From Larix sibirica (taxonomy: Eukaryota; Streptophyta; Pinopsida; Pinales; Pinaceae): a DNA stretch of 14,933 nucleotides. The stretch's first letter is position 1; every line of letters begins with the position of its first letter. Below the pieces are notes generated by a model, which worked only from the letters and a program-made list of their open reading frames with translations, was not told the DNA's origin and did no database searches. Shown piece by piece: positions 8,314 through 14,933 of the stretch. The position numbers were made by a program, and so were the translations under genes. Location of the stretch: the NCBI GenBank assembly GCA_004151065.3, contig NWUY0304592935.1, positions 7,972-22,904 of the forward strand, written 5' to 3'.

Positions 8314-9152
8314 AAATGAAGAATTTTGTTATGAATCATATGAGGTGAACTATAAAGATGAGACTCCAGGACAAGCAATTTTGATCAACTAATAAAATAT
8401 TCAGTTGTTTAGTTACGTATGTAGCTCTCGGACTCTCCAATATCTTGCATCTTGTCTATTTTCTACTATCTTCAAACCAAACTCTTCAGGAGTAATTCTT
8501 CCTTCAACATGTAGCTACAGCTATATTTCAAGGATTTTACATTTTTTCTCGGAATAAATGAAGAATCTCCTTGAAAATCATTGAGAAGTTTGTAACATAC
8601 TAAAATGAATACATTATTAGTTACAAACAGGAGACATAAATAAAATTGTTTGCAGCTTAAAGAAAACAGTAACAGAAGGATTCAGCTAATAACATATACT
8701 TTTGTAACTCTATTTAACATCTTACACTCAGCAAATTACATAGAACCTTAAGCTATATGTAATGTCCTACTTTCAGAAACTCATCCCTTTATTCAACTGC
8801 CAACATTGGCTGACATGCTTCAAAATGGACATTCAACTGTGACATACTTGTGCTGCCATCCCCTTCTAAGCCGCAAGTACACAATCACTTGAACTACTAA
8901 TTTATAGCCACTGTGGCTCCACAAAGCAGATATTATTTTTACTAGAGAAATATTGCTGTGCGAGCTTTTATAAAAGGATAAGTGCATACCAGTTTCAAGC
9001 TCATTAATCCCTTCTTACTGATATTTGGATCGTTATAACTATCATTAATCTTTTCTATAAAGTTCAGAATTAAGTACAGCTGTTTCTTCCTTGAGGTTTC
9101 CTTCTCACCTATCTTGTTTACCATTAAACCAAAAGACACACCTGTCCAAAAT
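8314..9152. other. Non-coding stretch, no gene seen
   Basis: Nothing here is recognisable as coding or RNA sequence. A 65-codon minus-strand frame at 8942-9139 is lysine-rich and matches nothing I know; it is probably chance in AT-rich DNA. This stretch, with the region to 9900, may include the promoter and an upstream leader exon of the GT17 gene. I cannot place a TATA box or first exon. Confidence 0.5.
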
Positions 9153-9259
9153 AAATTGCTACAACTAAGAGATGTTTAGGACAGTCTTCCTACAGCTGGC
9201 TGTTAAATTGCTGCGACTAAGACACGTTTAGGACACAATCTTCCTACAGCTGGCTGTTT
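9153..9259. repeat. 52-bp tandem duplication with a small palindrome
   Basis: AAATTGCT(A/G)C(A/G)ACTAAGA---GTTTAGGACA occurs at 9153 and 9205. Each copy ends in TCTTCCTACAGCTGGCTGTT. ACAGC-TG-GCTGT within each copy is a short inverted repeat. The copies differ by a few substitutions and a small insertion. Confidence 0.88.
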
Positions 9260-9880
9260 ATTCATGCTTGTATCATAGTCATCCATTTAATGAAATAAAT
9301 CGTTTTACCAACACCTTGCATTTTTAATGTATTGATGAATAAAAAATAAATCACTTTATTTCAGCATTATCTACATAACTCTCTCTATTTCCTCTTTAAG
9401 AACCTTAAAAGTTATAACTCATGCAAGATTCCTGGACCCTAATAGTTATAACTCATGTAAGATCCCTGAACATTTTTGAAGTCCCTGAACTCTTTTTCAC
9501 GACTTTGGAGTCTTCATGTATGGCAATAACATTTCCATCCAAAGTAAAGATAGAAGTGCAATTTCACTTTTTCCAAAATTCTATCATTCGTAATGTGCTT
9601 GATGCAGATATAAGGAATATAATTGAGGTTCACAAGTAAAGAGATGAGAGGCTTATTACCTTCCATAAAACCACTGAACCTTAAGTAAATTTTTAATTAG
9701 TTGAAGATTTTAGTAATGCTGAATAGCTTGAAAAATATCCAGAGGCATAATTATTTGCTTCCTAGATTGAAATGGTCTGACAGCTATTCCAATGAGGCAC
9801 AAAATAGAGAAAAAGGGGCATCTTCTTAGGAAATTAGTTGACAGTTGCATGGACAGCATGAAATGTCATGCATAATTTGA
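9260..9880. other. Non-coding upstream region or leader intron of the GT17 gene
   Basis: No supported gene. A 72-codon plus frame at 9421-9639 begins inside the 34-bp duplication and has no recognisable content. If the acceptor at 9900 is used, much of this stretch is intron. The upstream leader exon was not located. Confidence 0.45.
9411..9478. repeat. 34-bp tandem duplication
   Basis: GTTATAACTCATG(C/T)AAGAT(T/C)CCTG starts at 9411 and again at 9445. The match is strong over about 24 bp and then fades. Confidence 0.8.
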
Positions 9881-9900
9881 TTTTCACTTTTGATTTTTAG
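9881..9900 (+). other. Probable 3' splice site in the GT17 leader
   Basis: A T-rich tract, TTTCACTTTTGATTTTTAG, ends at 9900 and is followed by GGACATATTT. It has the form of a plant intron acceptor. In the reading frame of the GT17 protein there is a TGA at 9921-9923, so the exon starting at 9901 begins as untranslated leader. An alternative acceptor, CATTGCAG, ends at 9933. No matching donor was identified. Confidence 0.5.
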
Positions 9901-9971
9901 GGACATATTTCTAAGTTCTTTGAAGCATTGCAGAAAACAGTTATCTCAGATTTGTAAGCCTTGTTGAATCT

Positions 9972-9999
9972 GATGTTAATGATATGATGTTAATGATAG
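9972..9999 (+). repeat. 14-bp tandem duplication across the GT17 start codon
   Basis: GATGTTAATGATAT (9972-9985) is followed directly by GATGTTAATGATAG (9986-9999), differing only in the last base. The second copy encodes the start of the protein. The first copy, shifted in frame, makes the mini-uORF. Confidence 0.9.
9973..9987 (+). promoter_or_regulatory. Four-codon upstream ORF overlapping the GT17 start
   Basis: The first ATG after the probable acceptor at 9900 is at 9973. It opens a tiny frame, ATG TTA ATG ATA TGA, whose stop (9985-9987) overlaps the GT17 start codon at 9984. Scanning ribosomes would meet it first, so it may lower or condition GT17 translation. It depends on the transcript including this leader, which the sequence alone cannot show. 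Confidence 0.5.
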
Positions 10000-11093
10000 G
10001 AGGCAGATTCAATATGTTGAACAAGAAGCATCGTACATCAAGGAAAATATTCATCAAGACTTCGGTCCTTTTTCTTATTATCGTACCAATTTGCACCCTA
10101 AGCATATATTTTCAGGGGCAGAAGATATCTTACTTTTTACGCCCCATTTGGGACATTCCACCAAAGCCTTTTCATCATATCCCTCATTATGATGCTGAAA
10201 ATGTCTCCATGGAGCACCTTTGTCACCTTCATGGCTGGCGAGTTCGGCAGATTCCTCGACAGGTTTATGATGCTGTATTATTTAGTAATGAGTTGGAAAT
10301 TCTTGAAATCAGATGGCAGGAATTGCTTCCTTCAATAACAAAGTTTATTATTCTGGAATCAAACACGACTTTTACAGGTTTGCCAAAGCCATTATATTTT
10401 GCTAACAGTAGAAAAAGGTTTGAATTTGCTGAAGACAAGGTTGTATATCAAATGCTTCCAGGCCAGCACCTTTTACCTCGAGAGAAACCTTTTGATCGAG
10501 AAAGAAAGCATAGAGCAGCAATGGACAACCTAATAAGGGAAGCAGGTGTCTCTTATGGCGACCTGCTTATCATGTCTGATGTGGATGAGATTCCCAGTCA
10601 ACACACAATTAACCTCCTGAGGTGGTGTGACAATATACCATCAGTCGTGCATCTGCAACTGAGGAATTATTTGTACTCTTTTGAGTTTCCAGTTGACTAT
10701 AGCAGTTGGCGTGCATCTGTCCACCTTTATCAACGTCATACAGGCTATGTTCATTCTCGTCAAACAGATGAGCTCTTCACAGATGCAGGTTGGCACTGCA
10801 GCTTCTGTTTTCGACACATAGGTGAATTTATATTCAAAATGAAAGCATACAGTCATGTAGATCGTGTCAAGTTCTCTTATTATTTAAACCCCTCAAGAAT
10901 TCAGAATATTATTTGTCGGGGAGAAGACCTGTATGACATGTTACCAGAGGAGTATTCCTTTCAAGATTTAATCAAGAAGATAGGTTCTATACCCCACTCA
11001 TTTTCTGCAGTGCATCTCCCGTCTTATTTGATCAAGAATGCTGACAACTTCAGCTTCCTTCTTCCAGGTGGTTGTCAGCGCAGGCCTGCATGA
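9984..11093 (+). CDS. Glycosyltransferase family 17 protein (MGAT3-like N-acetylglucosaminyltransferase), Golgi type II membrane protein
   Basis: The product is 369 residues, close to the usual length of plant GT17 proteins. Family knowledge: animal MGAT3 adds the bisecting beta-1,4-GlcNAc to N-glycans. Plants lack bisecting GlcNAc, so the acceptor of plant members is unsettled. Visible: a short basic cytosolic tail, one membrane anchor at about residues 26-43 ([18 protein letters not shown]), then a lumenal domain. Family blocks in order are [11 protein letters not shown] (46-56), [17 protein letters not shown] (95-111), [13 protein letters not shown] (125-137), [12 protein letters not shown] with a D-x-D motif at 199-201, [30 protein letters not shown] and [14 protein letters not shown] near the end. 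Sequons lie at N73, N127 and N355. The coding exon has no intron or break. Start: in-frame TGA at 9921, then ATGs at 9984, 9987, 9993 and 10014. The first was taken; 9987 or 10014 are equally possible. The family call is firm; the substrate is not. Confidence 0.95.
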   Translation: MMLMIGGRFNMLNKKHRTSRKIFIKTSVLFLIIVPICTLSIYFQGQKISYFLRPIWDIPPKPFHHIPHYDAENVSMEHLCHLHGWRVRQIPRQVYDAVLFSNELEILEIRWQELLPSITKFIILESNTTFTGLPKPLYFANSRKRFEFAEDKVVYQMLPGQHLLPREKPFDRERKHRAAMDNLIREAGVSYGDLLIMSDVDEIPSQHTINLLRWCDNIPSVVHLQLRNYLYSFEFPVDYSSWRASVHLYQRHTGYVHSRQTDELFTDAGWHCSFCFRHIGEFIFKMKAYSHVDRVKFSYYLNPSRIQNIICRGEDLYDMLPEEYSFQDLIKKIGSIPHSFSAVHLPSYLIKNADNFSFLLPGGCQRRPA

Positions 11094-11097
11094 ATTT

Positions 11098-11177
11098 GTA
11101 AGTACAAACAGAAAACTGGCACACTAACGAGATAAAAGAACACTTCATGAATTTCAACTTCTCTAATCTGTATACAG
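11098..11177 (+). other. Probable short intron in the GT17 3' untranslated region
   Basis: A strong donor, TTT|GTAAGTA, lies at 11098, four bases after the stop codon. An acceptor, TCTGTATACAG|GG, ends at 11177 after the pyrimidine-rich CAACTTCTCTAATCTG. The implied intron is 80 nt, AT-rich, and near the usual plant minimum. The junction would lie too close to the stop to be expected to trigger nonsense-mediated decay. This is inferred from splice signals only. Confidence 0.45.
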
Positions 11178-11221
11178 GGTTGGTTACAAGTTTCTTTGGG
11201 CTTAGCTCAACATTTGTCCTG

Positions 11222-11267
11222 CTTATGGGGCAGTGTTTCTCTTGGTTTAGAGAAATTGCCCCATAGG
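11222..11267 (+). other. Stable hairpin in the GT17 3' flank
   Basis: TATGGGGCA (11224-11232) pairs perfectly with TGCCCCATA (11257-11265). The stem can extend two base pairs outward, one of them G-U. An inner stem, TTTCTC (11236-11241) with GAGAAA (11250-11255), closes an 8-nt loop. A small 3-nt/1-nt internal bulge separates the two stems. It probably lies in the 3' UTR. Confidence 0.75.
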
Positions 11268-11278
11268 GCCATAACTTA

Positions 11279-11341
11279 TAAGTGATGGGTTCAGCTCATT
11301 ATTGCCCGATAAGTGATGGGTTCAGCTCCTTATTGCCCCAT
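11279..11341. repeat. 31-bp tandem duplication
   Basis: ATAAGTGATGGGTTCAGCTC followed by (A/C)TTATTGCCC occurs twice, with AGTGATGG at 11281 and 11312. The repeated TTGCCC(C/G)ATA end also matches the 3' arm of the hairpin just upstream. Confidence 0.9.
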
Positions 11342-12730
11342 ATTCAAACATATCAGGCAATTTTTCTTTTGGTTTTGGTCGAAAATGCTTCATATATTAC
11401 ATTAAAAACAATTTGCATATATATGAAGAGCAACAAATCCAGGCACCACAGAGCAGTCACACCAGGTCCCCTTGCCTACATAAGCAAGTTAACATCTCAG
11501 ACAATTCTACCCAGCCAAGGATGACCAATGCAATGATTATCACTGATGGGGCTCATTAGAATCTAGTCTCACACTTCTTGAGTAAGTTCTATAATTCATG
11601 CAAAAGGCTACCTTCCTGTTTTGTATCAAGCAAAATATCCAAATCCCCTCGGTGCTGCTGCTACGTTACATCTCCATATACAGGAAAAAGGAATGAGTGA
11701 GGTTCAAATGACATGGAAACCTTGCCAAACACCCCGGTTTAGTGTTTTGGTTAAGGATCTATATCCACAGGTAAGTTCTGAGTTCCAAAGGAATGCTTAA
11801 GCTTATGAAAAATAGGTAAATGGCATCCAGTGGCTGAGCTGCAAAATCTCTGTACTTTTCAGGTCATATCTTTTACAAGATAGTAGATGAGTTTGTTTCC
11901 CCAACTTTAATCTTCTGTAACTTAGTCCAGGTGATATTTGCCCATTCATTGGGTTCTAATTTGTTTAGCATCTCTGTGTCATATTTTCAGTTATCTTGTC
12001 TACAATGTCTCTGGTCACTGGCCCATCTTTTCTACCTTATTTTACCTTTTTATGCTTTTTCTTGACACATCCATTTACAAATATTTTCAAACCGAAATTG
12101 CCTTTAAAATGTACCTGAAAAATATTTCTCAATCCTTGGAATGAAATTGGATACTAGGAAAGCTACGATCTGGCATTGACGCTCACAATTAACAAAGGCC
12201 AACATATCCTCCTGTCAATTAACAGATGAGTAATGCAAATGGACAATCGGCTAATTCCCACATCAAAACAACTACACTGCTAACACTAATGTCAGCATTA
12301 CAACAATTGACAAATGAGATGAACAGTTAAAGTGATCAGCTTGGAATTAAACGGATCCTGATATAAAGGAACCCTTTTAAATTTAAACAGCAGCTTAAAC
12401 TACACGTTACAGGAGGGTTTTGTAATGAAATCAAACTGCGTTCAATCAATGGAAAATCTTAGGATGCTTCCTTTAAACTTTATTAATGCCACCCAACCAG
12501 CCTCAGAAGAAATACTGACTGAACTAGAGGCTAGGAAGTTTGTCTATCATCACACCCCACTTGCTTGCACTGGCAGTGACAGCCCCTGCTGTTTATTTGG
12601 AAGGGGGAATATCACCACTCTTACTTGACCAACCAGTCGACCCTCAATGACATACTTTAGTATTAAAAATTTAAAACAAAAATGGTTTTGCAAATAACAT
12701 TAAATAGTGAAATAGTGAGCAAATGAAATC
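11342..12730. other. 3' flank of GT17 gene and intergenic DNA, no gene seen
   Basis: This stretch contains the end of the GT17 transcript at an unknown point; no clear AATAAA signal was seen near the stop. A 67-codon plus frame at 12425-12628 has no recognisable motif or supporting context, and I do not call it a gene. The rest is ordinary AT-rich sequence. Confidence 0.5.
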
Positions 12731-12811
12731 GTCAAAATGTTCATTAGGAACAAATTTTCAGTCAATGGCAGTCAAAATGTTAAATTAAGAACAAATTTTC
12801 AGTCAACAGTA
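12731..12811. repeat. 40-bp tandem duplication
   Basis: GTCAAAATGTT starts at 12731 and 12771. Each is followed by AGGAACAAATTTTCAGTCAA or its close variant. The second copy carries one extra base and a few changes. Confidence 0.88.
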
Positions 12812-12826
12812 GCTTTACGTTGGGTA

Positions 12827-12852
12827 CCATTCTAAGACCATCCTTAGAATGG
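12827..12852. other. Perfect 10-bp inverted repeat
   Basis: CCATTCTAAG (12827-12836) and CTTAGAATGG (12843-12852) are exact reverse complements around the six-base spacer ACCATC. No gene is adjacent. It could be a transposon-derived fold-back or simply a chance hairpin. Confidence 0.85.
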
Positions 12853-13240
12853 GAAAAAATGCTTGATTGTTTTTCAGAATTTACTTCCAAGGAAAAAATG
12901 AAGAGAGTATGTCAAGCAGGTTGCGGTGAAGAAATAAAGAAAGTATTGTCAAATTCAATACAATGAGTGTATGTCAAGCATGTAGTAATCAAGTGATCTT
13001 TCTTCACAAATGCACGGGTTCAATTCCCAAAGAACATATTGCCACCAATCTCAGAGTTGAAATTATGGCATTGGCAAAAAAAATTGGGACATCAACTAAA
13101 AATCTTTAAACATCGGCAAACCGTGGCAAGTCCAAAAAAATTATGAAATAGATTATTTTTTCCATTGTTTAAAAAATATAAACCAACAGCAATATCAAAT
13201 AATTGCATTGCCACAGAAATATAAAAAAAAACTGATATGT
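12853..13240. other. Non-coding AT-rich stretch
   Basis: No gene or family is recognised. A GGGTTCAATTCCC segment near 13016-13028 resembles the B-box/T-loop of tRNAs and tRNA-derived SINEs. A convincing A-box and cloverleaf are lacking. Confidence 0.5.
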
Positions 13241-13360
13241 AAGATGTACATTGTACAGGATACTAAATGATACATCAAAGTGTATAAACACTGTATAGGA
13301 TGTTAAATGATACATCAAAGTGTATAAACACTGTATAGGATGTTAAATGATACATCAAAG
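13241..13360. repeat. 40-bp tandem repeat, three copies
   Basis: The unit TGTATAAACACTGTATAGGA then TGTTAAATGATACATCAAAG is identical at 13281-13320 and 13321-13360. A diverged copy precedes it at about 13241-13280 (TGTACATTGTACAGGATACT in place of the first half). The identical pair indicates a recent duplication. Confidence 0.95.
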
Positions 13361-13559
13361 TTGATATTGAATTCTGACAGTTGTCCAGCGAAAAACTCAT
13401 AACTAAAAACCCAATAAAAATTATATCAAATATATAAAATATATCCCATCATCATGAGTCTTTTACAATGATCAACCTAGCAGTGAGTTATCAATCCCCT
13501 CTGCCCCTCTTATTGGAAAAGGTAATGGACTGTTTGCTGCTAGAAGGTCCTCTGGCATC

Positions 13560-13960
13560 AGTCTAATGGCCACTAATGGATGTATGAGTATCCATCTATA
13601 TAGAAGGTGGTGTTGAGGCTAGCGCATCAGCCTCTTCAATATCAATGTCCTCCTCCCCCACTAATGGTTGTGGGTCATCCTGCCCTACCCCATGTGCGTT
13701 GCTCCTCCTCGAACCACGCAAGTGCCTCCTTCATAACAAGCCTCTCAGACTCCACCCTCCACTGAGAGATGGTGTAAATGTTTTTCCAAGGAAATGACAT
13801 CCACCTCAAGGAGTCTCTCAAGTTGCTTCACCCATAGTCAGAGATTGTATTGGACATAAACAATATCATTAGCATGTTGATACTTTAAGTCTCTAATAAG
13901 AGGGTCATAAAAAATAATGAGTCTTGATTCTTGACAGTCATAACAGTCAAAAGAAAAGTT
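13560..13960 (-). pseudogene. hAT transposase C-terminal fragment, decayed
   Basis: Read on the minus strand across frames, this stretch resembles the end of a plant hAT transposase after the hATC dimerisation core. It gives a RDLKYQHANDIVYVQYNL segment near 13835-13905, where the family has RNRL---R-NDLVYVHYNLRL. VKQLERLLEVDVISLEKHL follows near 13780-13835, then a WRVESERLVMKEA-like segment and an acidic tail with GEEDIDIEEADALASTPPS near 13620-13665. An acidic, low-complexity C-terminus is usual for these proteins. Stops and frameshifts interrupt every frame. The expected cysteine-containing CERNWS block just upstream is not clearly readable. The stretch is visibly richer in G and C than its neighbours. 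The family call rests on pattern memory for about 40 residues. Confidence 0.55.
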
Positions 13961-14590
13961 AGGATGGTCGTAAATTATATAAATCATAATTGTTAACATG
14001 TTGCGCCTTTTTTATGTGTACTTTTTCAAATACACTCAAATTGCACTCACAACCTAAAGCGCTACAAGCTTGGCTAACAAAGCAAATCAAAAATTTCCAT
14101 CAAATTGGTGTTTTTCCACAATTATTTCTCCACCAAACATCTTCTACCGCAAATAAGATAAAAAAAAACTTAAAATTATATGTCATTCCAATAGCAAGTG
14201 GGAAATAAGGAAAACAAAATTCAACTTTTAAATAAGACTAGTGATTAAATTTCTAAATTTTAATGGCTTGCTTGGCCTTAAGGTCTTCCTTTCTTGGACA
14301 ATAATGTCAAAGCCAAATAATCTGTTGTCATTCCTATAATCTCCATCTCTCAAGTAATGGTTTTGCGGTCAGCCAGATCACTATGCACTCACGCACACAA
14401 GGAACCACTCACACACTCACTCATACAAAGGAGAGAGGACACATTCATGCACACAGGCCACATAGATGAGGAAGGGGAAGACCAAGCAAGTAAAAGCATA
14501 ATCACCAGCAATCAATTACCCATTTGGCATTATATTATTAGCAGTGTCACTACCTTTATGGGTGCTTCATTGGCATAAGGATCACGGTAT
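13961..14590. other. Non-coding stretch, no gene seen
   Basis: No supported coding region or RNA gene. Minus-strand upstream parts of the hAT transposase may lie here but are not readable. A CA-rich simple-sequence patch, CTCACACACTCACTCATACA, occurs near 14408-14427. Confidence 0.45.
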
Positions 14591-14597
14591 ATTGGGG

Positions 14598-14640
14598 ATT
14601 ATATGCTCCAGGGGACCATTCCTCACAACCAATGTGAGAC
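14598..14640 (-). promoter_or_regulatory. USE/TATA-like pair resembling a plant snRNA-type promoter
   Basis: On the minus strand GTCTCACATTG (14630-14640) matches the plant upstream sequence element RTCCCACATCG at 9 of 11 positions, both mismatches being C to T. TATAAT follows at 14598-14603 after a 26-base gap, about the spacing of Pol III snRNA-type promoters. The downstream sequence matches no U-RNA, 7SL or MRP start that I recognise. The same motif occurs in plant repeats, so the call is weak. Confidence 0.2.
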
Positions 14641-14799
14641 ATAAGAGAAAAAGATTTTATAGTCGTAGCAACAATGCCTAGACACCATACATCAAGAGAT
14701 GATTTCTTGCTAGTATAGAGTATAAAGAAAATGCCAAAAAAATAAATTATGCTTTGAAACAAGAATGCAACCTTGAACTAACTTATAGGCAGTGCCACA

Positions 14800-14933
14800 C
14801 AATGTTATCAGGACCAGACCGGTCTTCAAACCGACGGAACCCAAAAATCTGAACCAGATCGGAACCGGAAAAAAAACGGACCAAAAAACCGGTAGACCAA
14901 AAACTACATAAAATATTCAAATTTTGTAAAAAA
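14800..14933 (+). mobile_element. Terminal part of a hAT-type DNA transposon, cut by the window edge
   Basis: From CAATGTTATCAGGACC at 14800 the sequence changes abruptly to repeated (G)AACCGG/ACCGGT-like words in A-rich DNA (ACCAGACCGGTC, AAACCGACGGAACC, GGAACCGGAAAA, AAACCGGTAGACC). A CA(A/G)TGTTATCAG-type terminus followed by clustered ACCGG subterminal repeats is a known look of plant hAT elements and their non-autonomous derivatives. The eight bases before it, GTGCCACA (14792-14799), would be one copy of the target-site duplication. The other end lies beyond the window, so length and coding capacity are unknown. Confidence 0.6.

Noticed and set aside
10641-10856. 71-codon minus-strand ORF
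   Set aside because: It lies wholly inside the GT17 coding sequence on the opposite strand and is a shadow frame.
12425-12628. 67-codon plus-strand ORF
   Set aside because: No family motif, membrane segment or context supports it, and its length is expected by chance.
13000-13040. tRNA or SINE-like B-box (GGGTTCAATTCCC)
   Set aside because: Only the T-loop-like word fits. No A-box at the right distance and no acceptor or anticodon stem could be drawn, so neither a tRNA nor a SINE is supported.
1-14933. CRISPR array, bacterial operon or phage system
   Set aside because: The tandem repeats have no unique spacers of regular length. There are no ribosome binding sites or gene strings, and the content is that of a plant nuclear genome.

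Overview
The window looks like nuclear DNA from a seed plant, most likely a gymnosperm. It is AT-rich and gene-poor, and filled with old, heavily mutated transposons. Its one intact protein gene belongs to a plant-type glycosyltransferase family. The gymnosperm assignment is an inference from the retention of very old retroelements; the sequence does not prove it.

Layout. Positions 1-340 hold no recognisable gene, only a 23-bp triple repeat. Positions 340-725 (minus strand) are a reverse-transcriptase scrap of one Ty3/gypsy element. Positions 725-2300 are unassigned. Positions 2330-6700 (minus strand) are the decayed gag-pol region of a second Ty3/gypsy element. Its order is gag tail, zinc knuckle, protease, RT, RNase H, integrase, integrase C-terminus and a chromodomain-like tail. 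Stops and frameshifts interrupt it throughout and catalytic residues are lost. Positions 7304-8313 are a dense patch of tandem duplications (83/124 bp, 54 bp and 139 bp units), including a minus-strand ORF built partly from in-frame 18-residue repeats. Positions 8314-9980 are non-coding, with 52-bp and 34-bp duplications.

The only convincing intact gene is at 9984-11093 (plus strand). It encodes a 369-residue type II membrane protein of glycosyltransferase family 17 (GT17), the family of beta-1,4-mannosyl-glycoprotein N-acetylglucosaminyltransferase (MGAT3). Its coding exon is uninterrupted. A splice acceptor lies in the leader, a four-codon upstream ORF overlaps the start codon, and a probable 80-nt intron lies just after the stop codon. 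The downstream flank holds a strong hairpin and a 31-bp duplication.

Positions 11300-13500 are non-coding apart from two 40-bp tandem repeats and a perfect 10-bp hairpin. Positions 13560-13960 (minus strand) are the decayed C-terminus of a hAT transposase. From about 14800 to the right edge the sequence looks like the terminal part of another hAT-type element, cut by the window.

No multi-gene system is visible. The features most worth checking are the duplicated start-codon region of the GT17 gene with its overlapping mini-uORF, and the cluster of separate short tandem duplications around this gene.
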